Origin: CAYLRF01 sp964385995
GTDB taxonomy: Bacteria > Bacillota > Clostridia > Lachnospirales > Lachnospiraceae
Direction of reading: 5' to 3'
Assembly (NCBI GenBank): GCA_964385995.1
Contig: CAYLRF010000015.1
Location: forward strand, 1 to 29,727
Length of the DNA stretch: 29,727 nucleotides
Under the pieces are notes generated by a model that worked only from the letters and a program-made list of their open reading frames with translations, did no database searches and was not told the origin of the DNA. Below, in pieces: positions 7,795-16,486 of the stretch (positions are counted from its first letter, which is position 1; each line of letters opens with the position of its first letter). The translations under genes and the position numbers were made by a program.

Positions 7795-9297
7795 TTAATT
7801 TTTCACGGTGTGTTCCTTCAGCATCACGTCATGCGCTCCGCCTTCCACGATACTCACGGAAGATACCAGCGTGATCCTCGCTTTTTTCTGCAGCTCGGCT
7901 ATGGTAAGCGCCCCGCAGTTACACATGGTGGACTTGATTTTCGCGAGGCTCTGCGCCACGCCGTCTTTGAGATATCCGGCATACGGCACATAGGCGTCCA
8001 CTCCCTCCTCGAAATGAAGCTTTTCGTCGCCGCCCAGATCGTAGCGCTGCCAGTTGCGCGCTCTGGCGCTTCCCTCTCCCCAGTATTCCTTCATATATTG
8101 ACCCTGTATGGAGACCTTATTCGTGGGAGACTCCTCGAAACGTGAGAAATACCTTCCCAGCATGAGAAAGTCACTGCCCATCGCGAGCGCCAGCGTCATG
8201 TGATAATCGTATACTATGCCGCCGTCCGAACAGATGGGGATATAAACGCCCGTCTCCCTGAAATATTCGTCTCTGGCCTTCGCCACCTCGACCACGGCGG
8301 TCGCCTGTCCTCTTCCGATACCCTTCGTCTCACGCGTGATACAGATCGAGCCGCCGCCTATGCCCACCTTCACGAAATCGGCGCCGCAGTCCGCGAGAAA
8401 GCGAAAACCGTCGGCGTCCACCACGTTTCCCGCTCCCACCTTCACCGAATCCCCGTAGCGCCGCCTGATCCACGAGAGCGTCATCTTCTGCCATTCGCTG
8501 AATCCCTCGCTGGAATCTATGCAAAGAACGTCCGCTCCGGCGTTTACAAGCGCGGGTACTCTCTGCTCATAATCTCTGGTATTTATGCCCGCGCCCACCA
8601 TGTAACGCTTGGAGTCGTCCAGAAGCTGATTCGCGTTTTCCTTTTTCGACTCGTAATCCTTTCGAAATACCATGGAGTCCAGCGTCCCGTCGGCGTTCAC
8701 TATGGGCAGGGCGTTGAGTTTATAATCCCAGATGATATCATTCGCCTCTCTCAGGGAAATGCCCGAGGGAGCGGTGATGAGCTTTGAAAGCGGCGTCATA
8801 AAAGTCTCGACCTTCGTATCGGGCGCCATCCTCGATACGCGGTAATCTCTGCCGGTAACTATGCCGAGAAGCTTTCCGTGCGGCGTCCCGTCCGCGGTGA
8901 CAGCCATGGTGGAATGCCCCGTTTTCTCCTTCAGCTCAAGGACGGACTTTAAGGTATCCGCGGGAACCAGATTCGAGTCGCTCGTCACGAAGCCGGCCTT
9001 GTATGACTTTACCCTGCGCACCATCTCGGCCTGCGCCTCGACGGGCTGCGAGCCGTAAATAAAAGAAATCCCGCCTTCCTTCGCGAGGGCGATCGCCATG
9101 GTGTCGTCCGAGACCGACTGCATGATGGCGGATACCATGGGGATGTTGAGGGAAATGGCGGGTTTTTCTCCTTTTTTGAATTTGACAAGCGGAGTCTTAA
9201 GGCTTACGTTCTGCGGCTTGCAGCCGGAATCCGAATATCCCGGCACGAGCAAATACTCACTGAATGTATGCGAAGGTTCGCTGTAATAATAGGCCAT
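7795..9297 (-). CDS. guaB: inosine-5'-monophosphate dehydrogenase, Tritrichomonas-like clade
   Basis: NAD-dependent oxidation of IMP to XMP, the committed step of GTP synthesis, in the cytoplasm. The protein has 500 residues: a TIM barrel interrupted by a CBS-pair region at roughly 100-220. The catalytic cysteine is C319 in GGGSICITRE, the potassium-site glycines are G314 and G316, D261 sits in the CIDSSEGFSEW segment, and the mobile flap carries R418-Y419 in ARARNWQRYDLGG. These numbers equal those I recall for Tritrichomonas foetus IMPDH, so the two are colinear. The start has AGGAGG 7 bases upstream. The gene follows the SPFH gene by 30 bases in the same direction and probably shares its transcript. 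Confidence 0.95.
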   Translation of the reverse strand: MAYYYSEPSHTFSEYLLVPGYSDSGCKPQNVSLKTPLVKFKKGEKPAISLNIPMVSAIMQSVSDDTMAIALAKEGGISFIYGSQPVEAQAEMVRRVKSYKAGFVTSDSNLVPADTLKSVLELKEKTGHSTMAVTADGTPHGKLLGIVTGRDYRVSRMAPDTKVETFMTPLSKLITAPSGISLREANDIIWDYKLNALPIVNADGTLDSMVFRKDYESKKENANQLLDDSKRYMVGAGINTRDYEQRVPALVNAGADVLCIDSSEGFSEWQKMTLSWIRRRYGDSVKVGAGNVVDADGFRFLADCGADFVKVGIGGGSICITRETKGIGRGQATAVVEVAKARDEYFRETGVYIPICSDGGIVYDYHMTLALAMGSDFLMLGRYFSRFEESPTNKVSIQGQYMKEYWGEGSARARNWQRYDLGGDEKLHFEEGVDAYVPYAGYLKDGVAQSLAKIKSTMCNCGALTIAELQKKARITLVSSVSIVEGGAHDVMLKEHTVKN

Positions 9298-9327
9298 GTC
9301 ATATCCTCCTCATGTTTTAAGGATGTC

Positions 9328-10257
9328 TTAATTTTCTTTCATGACTTCCGCAAGAGACTTAGCGAGTCCCGCCGCGCCCTGAATGTTCGACGGTATGATG
9401 ATCTTCGTCGCCTTGCCGTCGGCGGCCTTCGCGAACGCCTCCAGGCTCTTCATCGTAAGAACCGCTTCGTCCGCTCCCGCCTCTTTCAGGAAACGAATAC
9501 CGTCGGCATTTGCCTGCTGGACCTTCAGGATGGCTTCGGCCTCACCTTCGGCTTCCCGTATTTTCTTTTCCTTTTCAGCCTCGGCGCGAAGAATCGCCGA
9601 CTCTTTTTCCGCCTCCGCGGTAAGTATCACCGACTCTTTATTGCCCTCGGCCACGAGGATCTGCGATTTCTTCTCTCCTTCCGCCCGAAGGATCGCCTCT
9701 CTTCTCTCGCGCTCCGCTTTCATCTGCTTTTCCATCGCGTCCTGAATGGCCGCGGGCGGTATGATATTTTTCACTTCGACACGCGTGACTTTTATGCCCC
9801 ACGGATCGGTCGCCACATCGAGTGAAGCCCGCATTTTCGTATTGATCGTCTCCCTCGACGTAAGCGTCTGATCAAGCTCCAGCTCACCGATGATATTCCT
9901 GAGAGTGGTCGCCGTAAGATTCTCGATGGCCATTATCGGATTTACCACGCCGTAGCAGAACATCTTCGGATCGGTGATCTGGTAAAATACGACCGTGTCA
10001 ATCTTCATCGTGACATTATCCTTGGTTATGACGGGCTGAGGCGGGAAATCGACCACCTGCTCCTTCAGGTCGACTTTTCTGGCTATTCTCTCCAGAATGG
10101 GAATCTTAAAATGAAGTCCCACCTCCCACGTGGCCTGATAAGCGCCCAGTCTTTCCACCACGAGGGCCGTCGCCTGCGGGACTATCTTCACGCACGATAT
10201 CAGTAAGATAATCACTATGATTAACAAAATCACTCCCAAAAGAACCATTCCCGTCAT
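9328..10257 (-). CDS. SPFH/band-7 (stomatin-prohibitin) membrane protein
   Basis: A 309-residue membrane-scaffold protein of the stomatin/QmcA type. A single N-terminal hydrophobic helix (about residues 4-24) is followed by the band-7 domain with the SCVKIVPQATALVVERLG entry motif, then a long Glu/Ala/Arg-rich coiled coil (about 175-260) made of repeated AEAEKES-like blocks, and a C-terminal amphipathic tail. Such proteins oligomerise in membrane microdomains and often modulate proteases or transporters; no catalytic function is expected. AGGAG lies 8 bases before the ATG. The gene begins 24 bases after nfeD, the classic NfeD-stomatin pairing, which supports a shared complex. Confidence 0.9.
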   Translation of the reverse strand: MTGMVLLGVILLIIVIILLISCVKIVPQATALVVERLGAYQATWEVGLHFKIPILERIARKVDLKEQVVDFPPQPVITKDNVTMKIDTVVFYQITDPKMFCYGVVNPIMAIENLTATTLRNIIGELELDQTLTSRETINTKMRASLDVATDPWGIKVTRVEVKNIIPPAAIQDAMEKQMKAERERREAILRAEGEKKSQILVAEGNKESVILTAEAEKESAILRAEAEKEKKIREAEGEAEAILKVQQANADGIRFLKEAGADEAVLTMKSLEAFAKAADGKATKIIIPSNIQGAAGLAKSLAEVMKEN

Positions 10258-10281
10258 CGTCCGTTCTCCTTTCCTCTCCCG

Positions 10282-10716
10282 TCACGGCATCTTCTCAACG
10301 ACAAGCTTCACTCCCTCGATACCTTTTATGATTACCACGGTATCAGGCTCGATGATTTCCTCCCCTTTGGTCTTCGCCGACCACTCCATGCCGCCCGCCT
10401 CTGCCCGGCCGACGCCGCGCAGGGAATCTATCCTTTCGGTTACCAGCGCCTTCTGACCTATAAGGCTTTGCGCGTTGGTTTTTTCTCTCTTGGGATTAAA
10501 ATATTTCAGGGCCACCGGCCTTGTGAGGATGAGCGTAAGCACCGAAACCGCGAGAAATACCACGATCTGTGTGATGATCCCGGCGCCTAAAAGATCGGCG
10601 AAAAACGCCGCCAGCGCCCCTATGGCAAACCAAATGGTGGTAAGTCCCATCGTCGCGATCTCAAGCACAAGAAGGATGATAAAAAGAATCAACCAGACAA
10701 GATAGGCGTGTGCCAT
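10282..10716 (-). CDS. NfeD-family membrane protein
   Basis: A 144-residue short-form NfeD protein: two to three transmembrane helices in residues 1-65 followed by a soluble beta-rich OB-fold domain of about 75 residues (QSLIGQKALVTERI...). It lacks the ClpP-like serine protease domain of long NfeD proteins. It is the first gene of a run nfeD-SPFH-guaB and is expected to work with the adjacent stomatin-like protein in the membrane. GGAGG lies 9 bases before the ATG, and a promoter-like sequence lies about 125 bases upstream. Confidence 0.88.
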   Translation of the reverse strand: MAHAYLVWLILFIILLVLEIATMGLTTIWFAIGALAAFFADLLGAGIITQIVVFLAVSVLTLILTRPVALKYFNPKREKTNAQSLIGQKALVTERIDSLRGVGRAEAGGMEWSAKTKGEEIIEPDTVVIIKGIEGVKLVVEKMP

Positions 10717-10841
10717 GGCTTAAATCCTCCGATTTTTCGCGTGCCTTTACGCTGCCCGCTTATCTGCCGAGCCTAAGAGGGGCGATTCACACAGCTTTAG
10801 ATGCCCGCGAACGTGTGACATAAGGAAAAGATACCGGAGAC

Positions 10842-10870
10842 ATTTTACTATAATCCGGGTGTTCGCGCAA
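10842..10870 (-). promoter_or_regulatory. nfeD operon promoter (TTGCGC - 17 bp - TAAAAT)
   Basis: On the minus strand TTGCGC (10865-10870) is 17 bases from TAAAAT (10842-10847). The -35 is the same hexamer as at the queT promoter. It implies a leader of about 120 bases. Confidence 0.45.
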
Positions 10871-10893
10871 GCCGGGTTCGTGGGGAGGTATGT

Positions 10894-10935
10894 GTCAAGT
10901 AACCGTTACCGTTAATCGTCAAAGTAACCGCAACC
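10894..10935. repeat. short direct repeat, possible operator
   Basis: Two copies of GTCAA(A)GTAACCGYWACC begin 24 bases apart. The first contains the palindrome GTAACCGTTAC. It lies just upstream of the nfeD -35 element, where an activator site could be. The function is inferred from position only. Confidence 0.35.
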
Positions 10936-11046
10936 CTTCTTCTCGCCTGTACCTCGCGATACAAACCTTGTGAGTCGCTTTCAAGTTCGTCGGCAGCTAC
11001 GCCTTTGTGGACTTTCACCACAGAACACGGGCATGCCCGTCATATG

Positions 11047-11078
11047 AAAAAGGACCGCGCACGGTATGCGCGATCCTT
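11047..11078 (-). terminator. Rho-independent terminator of the glycan operon
   Basis: Read on the minus strand, AAGGATCGCGCA and TGCGCGGTCCTT form a 12-bp stem with one G-U pair around a TACCG loop, followed directly by a T-run (TCCTTTTT). It begins 21 bases after the GH38 stop codon and so closes the operon. Confidence 0.88.
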
Positions 11079-11099
11079 GATGATGCCGGAAAATCGGGA

Positions 11100-14000
11100 T
11101 TATTCCCTTATCCGCAGAGTTTTGATTTCAAAGGGATGAAATGTAAGCGGTACTATCGTCATGCCGCGGCTCAGCCGCGCGGGAAGTTTCTCCCCGTCCG
11201 TCTCAAGCATATTCACTTGCGAAACCTCACTCGCGGGAAAATGAAGCGTGAGCGTTGCTTTTGTGCGTGTGCGGGCGGATTCATACAGCCTGAGAATGAT
11301 ATCCCCGCTGCCGTCTTCCGCCGGTTTTATCGCTTCCGTGACAATGTTCTTCGCGTCCGGTTCCAGAAGAGAACCATCCTTCATCATACCCGAAAAGACC
11401 ATGACGGGCTGATTTAAGTCATACCCCTCACGCACAAGGTCACTTTCCAAGAAGGATCCGTTCCATGCGTAAAAGCTGTAAACAAAATGCTGTATGCCGC
11501 GGTCACATGTCGGGTCGGGAGAAAAAGGCGCCCTGAGCAAGGTGAGGTTAATCCGCGTGCCAAGAGTGCTTACGCCGTATTTGCAGTCATTGAGTACGGC
11601 GAAGCCTCGCCCCTCCTCGCACAGCGCCGTCCATTTTTGATTGACCACTTCAAACCGATCAAAGTCAATGGGCCGGCTTCTGTGATTCGGCCGACGGACA
11701 TGGCCGAACTGAATTTCATGCAGGGCTTCTTCCGCCGTATAATCCACGTCAAAAGTGACTTTCAGCATCTTGTGCAATTCCTGCCAGTCAATCGTCGTAT
11801 CAAAATCAACCCTGCGTCCGACATTTGTCAGGGAAACCTCTTGCTCCAGCCTGGAGTGATTAAGCTGCCGGGTAATCTTCAAAATTGCCTTGACCGGACC
11901 TTGGGATACCACTTCAAAAGCGGCATTTTCGGTGAGCGGGACGGGCATACAATCGGCCGAGGTATCGACATCCCATGCCTCAAATTCTACCGGAATGTCC
12001 TTATACATGCGAAAATCATTGGAAATGCCGCGAAGCAACTCGGAATCGGTTGTTTTATCCAACACGGAAGTGATGGCGCCCTTTTGATTGAAAGTCACTT
12101 TCAGGTAAGGATTCTCTAAGATCGCGCCGGATTTTCCGACGGTAACGTCGGCACGTGTTTCGGGTTCCGCCATGACACCCGGGGTGACGCAAACCGTTCC
12201 GCAGGCAGGTACATTCACAAGGCAAAGAAGATCATCCCCCAACTTTTGCACCGGCAGATCTACGCCTTTAGCCTTCGCTCCGCTAAAACCCGTCGGGAGC
12301 GTCACGATCGCGGTGCGTTCAAATCCGAGAGGATTAAAAACGGTGAGTGCCTCGGACTTATCCGTAAGTGCCGCCGCCATCTCGGAGCAGAGGCGCCCGC
12401 AGCTGTCCAGCACCTCGGCATAGGTTTTTCCCGTCATTTCATAAACCTGTTTGATGGAGGTACCCGGGAGAATGTCGTGGAACTGGCAGAGAAGAATCCG
12501 CCGCCACAGCGTGCGCACTTGCTCCAACGGGTAGGAAATACCCTTTCGCCCGGCCAGTACGCCCAAAAATTCAACCGCCTGCAGGGCGAATTCACATTTT
12601 CTGTTGCCGCGTTTCGTCCGAGCCTGGGAAGTCAGCACTCCCCGGTGAATCTGAAGATAAAGTTCCCCGACGTACGTATCCGCGGGTTTGGGCATATCCT
12701 TAAAGAAATCGAGCGGATGAGCATGGTGTATCTTCGGCACTCCCTGGAAATCGGCTTCACGCCGAATCATTTCCATATAGTCGCGCGATGGACCGCCTCC
12801 GCCGTCGCCATACCCGTAAGGAACCAGAAATCCGCGCACGTTCGGTTTCTGTTTACGATCTTTCCACCGATGAACGAGAGTCGCGGGGCTCACATCGGAA
12901 TTGTATTCTTCATGCAAAAATGCGGTCACTTTAGAGCCGTCAATCCCCTGCCAATAAAAATAGTTGTAAGGAAAAGTCTCGCCGCCGTTGTAGGTCCACC
13001 AGATTTTCTGAGTGCTGAAACAGTCAACACCGCACCCTTTCATCACCTGCGGCAGCGCGGCGGAATATCCGAAACTGTCGGGAAGCCACAGTAACTTGGA
13101 ATCCACCCCGAATTCCTCTTTAAAAAACCGCTTTCCATACAAAAACTGACGCACAAGCGACTCCTCGCCGGTAATATTGGTATCATTTTCCACATAGGTG
13201 GCGCCTTCGGGAATCCACTGGCCGGACTTTGCCTTTTCCAGAATTTGCGCGTACAGTTCGGGATAGAGATTTTTCGTCATCTCATAAAGATGCGGCTGGC
13301 TCTGCAGAAACTTGTACTCGGGATATTCCTCCATGTGCCGAATCTGCGCGGCGAACGTGCGCAGCACTTTCCGCTCGGATTCTTCGTACGGCCAAAGCCA
13401 GCAAATATCAATATGCCCGTGGCCAAAGGCATAGAGCTTCGGGCATACTGTCCCGTTTTTCGCCTCAAACAGAGGTTTCAGCTCCCGCCTCGCTCTGCGG
13501 TAAGAGGCGTCTCGCTCCTCCTTTGGTAACTCAAAATCCACCGTGGCGGTAAAGCGCTTCAGAGCCTCCCATATATCCCAATAACGTAATGACTCCTGAC
13601 TTATGACCTCCGTCGCGTCAAAGAGTACTTTCACATCTATGTACAGCTGATAGGCATCCTCGTTCCAAATACCGATGGAAGAATCGCCGAGCGCGGTGCG
13701 AGCCGCGGCCAAATCAGGCGGCTGATAAGAACCCGGGATCACCGGCCCGTAAGCGCAGCCGGTGTAGTGGTGGCCGGCATAGGCCTCCACCACCAAAAAA
13801 AATTCGGTGCCGGGTTCCGCGTTTTTAGTCAGTGTAAGGTCAGAGAGAACATGCAGGCGATCCCTCACACCATAGCTTCTGCGGCAGCCGAAAGGCAGAC
13901 CGTCCACCCAGACACTTGCCTCTGCGCCCGGATTAAGGGACATCACCACACGACTGCCCTTTGCCTCGTCGGGAATCTTAATGCGGGATTTGAGCCACAT

Positions 14001-14195
14001 ATAGTGTCTGTCCGCTCCCCATGAATCGCCTTTACGAACCGGGCCGAACTCACCCTGAAGCGCTTCCCCGTATGAAATCGCGCGGTCGGTTTCAAACCCT
14101 TCAAACGTAATGGGTAAGACGGGCCTGTAGACGTCACCTGCCAACACGCGAATCCACTTTTCAATCCGTTTTCGCCATTCCTCATGCAATTCCAT
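11100..14195 (-). CDS. alpha-mannosidase, GH38
   Basis: Zinc-dependent retaining alpha-mannosidase of about 1031 residues, without signal peptide and so cytoplasmic. An N-terminal beta-sandwich/ancillary region (about 1-240) precedes the catalytic domain. GHGHIDICWLWP (about 258-269) supplies zinc ligands, WLPDSFGYSAALPQ carries the nucleophile (about D373), EGATYVENDTNITGEESLVRQ is the conserved loop, and LCQFHDILPGTSI supplies a further zinc histidine. The C-terminal half is the usual beta-sandwich assembly. ATG at 14195 is preferred over a GTG four codons upstream because the site GAAGGTGG would overlap that GTG and sits 8 bases before the ATG. It is the last gene of the operon, 15 bases after the small lipoprotein, and probably trims imported mannosides. 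Codon choice looks somewhat different from its neighbours by eye (more ATT and CAA). Confidence 0.93.
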   Translation of the reverse strand: MELHEEWRKRIEKWIRVLAGDVYRPVLPITFEGFETDRAISYGEALQGEFGPVRKGDSWGADRHYMWLKSRIKIPDEAKGSRVVMSLNPGAEASVWVDGLPFGCRRSYGVRDRLHVLSDLTLTKNAEPGTEFFLVVEAYAGHHYTGCAYGPVIPGSYQPPDLAAARTALGDSSIGIWNEDAYQLYIDVKVLFDATEVISQESLRYWDIWEALKRFTATVDFELPKEERDASYRRARRELKPLFEAKNGTVCPKLYAFGHGHIDICWLWPYEESERKVLRTFAAQIRHMEEYPEYKFLQSQPHLYEMTKNLYPELYAQILEKAKSGQWIPEGATYVENDTNITGEESLVRQFLYGKRFFKEEFGVDSKLLWLPDSFGYSAALPQVMKGCGVDCFSTQKIWWTYNGGETFPYNYFYWQGIDGSKVTAFLHEEYNSDVSPATLVHRWKDRKQKPNVRGFLVPYGYGDGGGGPSRDYMEMIRREADFQGVPKIHHAHPLDFFKDMPKPADTYVGELYLQIHRGVLTSQARTKRGNRKCEFALQAVEFLGVLAGRKGISYPLEQVRTLWRRILLCQFHDILPGTSIKQVYEMTGKTYAEVLDSCGRLCSEMAAALTDKSEALTVFNPLGFERTAIVTLPTGFSGAKAKGVDLPVQKLGDDLLCLVNVPACGTVCVTPGVMAEPETRADVTVGKSGAILENPYLKVTFNQKGAITSVLDKTTDSELLRGISNDFRMYKDIPVEFEAWDVDTSADCMPVPLTENAAFEVVSQGPVKAILKITRQLNHSRLEQEVSLTNVGRRVDFDTTIDWQELHKMLKVTFDVDYTAEEALHEIQFGHVRRPNHRSRPIDFDRFEVVNQKWTALCEEGRGFAVLNDCKYGVSTLGTRINLTLLRAPFSPDPTCDRGIQHFVYSFYAWNGSFLESDLVREGYDLNQPVMVFSGMMKDGSLLEPDAKNIVTEAIKPAEDGSGDIILRLYESARTRTKATLTLHFPASEVSQVNMLETDGEKLPARLSRGMTIVPLTFHPFEIKTLRIRE

Positions 14196-14210
14196 ACCGG
14201 ATACCACCTT

Positions 14211-14561
14211 CTAATAATCCTTTGTCCAGCTTTCACCGCCGCCGGCCGGGAGTTCCTTCCCTTCGCCATCCTGCCTCCGCGAACTGTCATCATTCGAAGC
14301 GTCTTTTTTGTCATCCGGCGCGGCGCCCTCCTCATCATTACCCGGATCCTGTGCCGCAGATGAGGCGGGATCTTCGGATGTCCACCAATCCGATATCTTT
14401 CGGCGCTCCTCCTCCTGCGCGTCATCGGATTCTTCCCCGTATGACCCGGATTTTAAACTGCCTGAGGCGCCTTCCCGCTTTCCGTCTTTCTTCGAACCGC
14501 ACGAGCAGGCGAAGAGCGCGGCGCATATAAGGACGGCGGCGGTTGTCAATATCTTTTTCAT
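14211..14561 (-). CDS. small acidic lipoprotein of unknown function
   Basis: A 116-residue protein starting MKKILTTAAVLICAALFAC. It has a lipoprotein-type signal with probable lipidated Cys19 (LFAC), followed by CGSKK. The mature part is low-complexity, hydrophilic and rich in Asp, Glu, Ser and Lys, with WW in KISDWWTSED and a final ESWTKDY; it is predicted to be disordered. The ATG overlaps the stop of the upstream exported protein (ATGA at 14558-14561), so it is probably translationally coupled; its own ribosome binding site is weak. Location in the glycan operon suggests a cell-surface accessory role, but no domain is recognised. Confidence 0.8.
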   Translation of the reverse strand: MKKILTTAAVLICAALFACSCGSKKDGKREGASGSLKSGSYGEESDDAQEEERRKISDWWTSEDPASSAAQDPGNDEEGAAPDDKKDASNDDSSRRQDGEGKELPAGGGESWTKDY

Positions 14562-16459
14562 TTCAACACGTTCTTTCCGTCAACCTTAGTCGAAAAATAT
14601 ATCGTCTTCCCGTCGCCGCAGATATGTCCGTCCACAGCCTCATCCTTCACGGTACTTCCGTCATCCTCGGAATAGAGATAGAGTCCCTTTATCACCGGCT
14701 GCTCCCCGTTTTTATCCTCGCATCTCCAGTCGTTTATCGTATAGAAAACGTCTCCGTCGACGCTCAGCGTATAATCTATGTCAAAGACATTATGCCCGGC
14801 CTCATTCTTCGTGACTGTGATCTTGTATGAAACCGTTATCTCGTCGTTGTCCGCAAGATTCTTATCCTTCGTCAGATCTAGAGATGACAGAGAGTCGAAC
14901 GGTTTATCCTGGACATTCCCCCACCTTCCGTTCGTGTCCTTCTTAAGACTGATGTGATAAGCATTCGCGCCCTGATGTCCGCATATGGACAGAAAATAAC
15001 CGTGCGTACTGTCAGTCCCGAAAAGCAGTCCCTCGCGGCGTCTGTCAGTGCATTGCGTTTGCGTCCCGTCGGTAAACGTCCTGTAGTCGTACGTAAAGGT
15101 GCCTTCTATGACGGTCGGCTTATCAGTGATGGTAAGGTCGGCGGCTTTTATCGACTCTTTCCCGCGTGTCTGAGCCGCGCCGTCATATACTTTAAGCTTC
15201 GGAGAAAAGGCAATTCTGCCGTTCGCCTCGCTCGTAAAGCCGATCTTACCGGGGCCAATCACGCGGCCTTTTTTAAAGCCGTTGTTCGGATTTTTTGTGG
15301 AGGGAATAAGTGTCATGTATGAGCGTTCTCCGTGCTTTCTCCCCTCCACGTATACTTCGGTTTCTCCCTCCGTCAGGGCGTCCACCGTGATACGAAAATC
15401 CCACATACCTTCCTCAAGTGGCACCACGTCTTCGGGTACGCTCGGATCCCACTGTTTGCCGTCCCAATATCTTAAATGCGGGAAGTACCCGATTAGACCG
15501 TTCCCCCGGTCCCTGTGTCTCACGTCCAGGACGTAATGAGACCCGTCACTGCTGTCATATGCGAACGTGAGTCCTCTGATGCCGCTATCGTTCCCGGAAG
15601 GAGACGTGCCGTCGTCGTATCCGACCTTAAACGTCGTCTCTATGATGTAGTTGTCGCTCGTCGCCACCTCAAGGCGATCCAGAAGGAACGGAATAATAAG
15701 CGTTCCCACCCCCGTTGGCGTAGGGCCTTCCGTGACGAGATTGCCGTCCCGATAATCCCATGTGCCGGTCTTTTCGTATTTCACTCCGAGGAGCGCGTCC
15801 CGCTGCTTCTCATCGTAAGGGCTGAATTTGGATCCCACGGCATTCGCGTATTCGTCATCGGCCGCTTCCTTCACATCCTCAAGCGCCGCGTCGGCCACTG
15901 AGTAATATGATCTCTCGATCGGATCGCAGTATCTTGGCGAATCCCCCGTGAGAAAGTACGCTCTCGCGGTGACGCCAGTCGTATAATAATCGGCGGCTAT
16001 CTTATTTAGATAGATTCGCTGCACCTTGTACGGTGTGCCGTCTATCACCTCGTCGGCCGCGCCCTCCCAGTCAATCATAAGATCCGCGGCGTCGGCGTGC
16101 TTTGTCTCCTGACCTTCCCGGTACTCGTAACTTTCGTCCTTACTAAGCTCACCGTCCTCCCCCAGAAGCGCGGTGGGCATGATGAGTATGTGATATGACT
16201 TCTTCGCTTCATCGGAAAGCGTCCCGTATGCGTCAGACCTGATCCCGACCGCGAAGCGCATACCGTCTATCGCCGTGTCGTCGTTAATGAACCTGACGGA
16301 CGCTCCTATAAGGCGAAGCCCGTCTTCCTCCCCCGCCGACTCTGTCGCCGCGTAAGCCCCGGACGCGGCCGAAAAACCGCCGTTCCCGGAAAATAACGCT
16401 CCGGCCAGAAGTCCCGCCGCCATAACGCACGACATGATCCTTCTCATACTTTTCCTCAT
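14558..16459 (-). CDS. exported protein with two ConA-like jelly-roll modules
   Basis: A 633-residue secreted protein of unknown exact function. The signal peptide ends near AYA-AT (about residue 37). Residues about 45-205 match an unnamed domain I recognise from many clostridial extracellular proteins: IDGMRFAVGI near its start and RSYYSVADAALED at its end. Two beta-rich modules follow, at about 220-420 and 425-630, each with a pattern like GLTFAYDSSDGSHYVLDVR and a WDFRITV-type strand; they resemble the repeated modules of the 1043-residue protein in the same operon. Glycan binding is inferred; no catalytic motif is seen. The start at 16459 is chosen because AGGAGG lies 9 bases upstream; the more distal in-frame ATGs overlap that site. 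It is followed with overlap by the small lipoprotein gene. Confidence 0.8.
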   Translation of the reverse strand: MRKSMRRIMSCVMAAGLLAGALFSGNGGFSAASGAYAATESAGEEDGLRLIGASVRFINDDTAIDGMRFAVGIRSDAYGTLSDEAKKSYHILIMPTALLGEDGELSKDESYEYREGQETKHADAADLMIDWEGAADEVIDGTPYKVQRIYLNKIAADYYTTGVTARAYFLTGDSPRYCDPIERSYYSVADAALEDVKEAADDEYANAVGSKFSPYDEKQRDALLGVKYEKTGTWDYRDGNLVTEGPTPTGVGTLIIPFLLDRLEVATSDNYIIETTFKVGYDDGTSPSGNDSGIRGLTFAYDSSDGSHYVLDVRHRDRGNGLIGYFPHLRYWDGKQWDPSVPEDVVPLEEGMWDFRITVDALTEGETEVYVEGRKHGERSYMTLIPSTKNPNNGFKKGRVIGPGKIGFTSEANGRIAFSPKLKVYDGAAQTRGKESIKAADLTITDKPTVIEGTFTYDYRTFTDGTQTQCTDRRREGLLFGTDSTHGYFLSICGHQGANAYHISLKKDTNGRWGNVQDKPFDSLSSLDLTKDKNLADNDEITVSYKITVTKNEAGHNVFDIDYTLSVDGDVFYTINDWRCEDKNGEQPVIKGLYLYSEDDGSTVKDEAVDGHICGDGKTIYFSTKVDGKNVLK

Positions 16460-16486
16460 GACTTTCATCCTCCTTTCGGACATGCC

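Larger units (their letters stand above)
10717..11099. other. intergenic region with promoter, small repeats and terminator
   Basis: About 380 bases without a gene. It contains the nfeD promoter candidate (10842-10870), a 24-base-spaced direct repeat (GTCAAGTAACCGTTACC at 10894-10910 and GTCAAAGTAACCGCAACC at 10918-10935), a perfect 14-bp palindrome ACGGGCATGCCCGT (11027-11040), and the terminator of the GH38-containing operon (11047-11078). No RNA gene was recognised. Confidence 0.6.
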
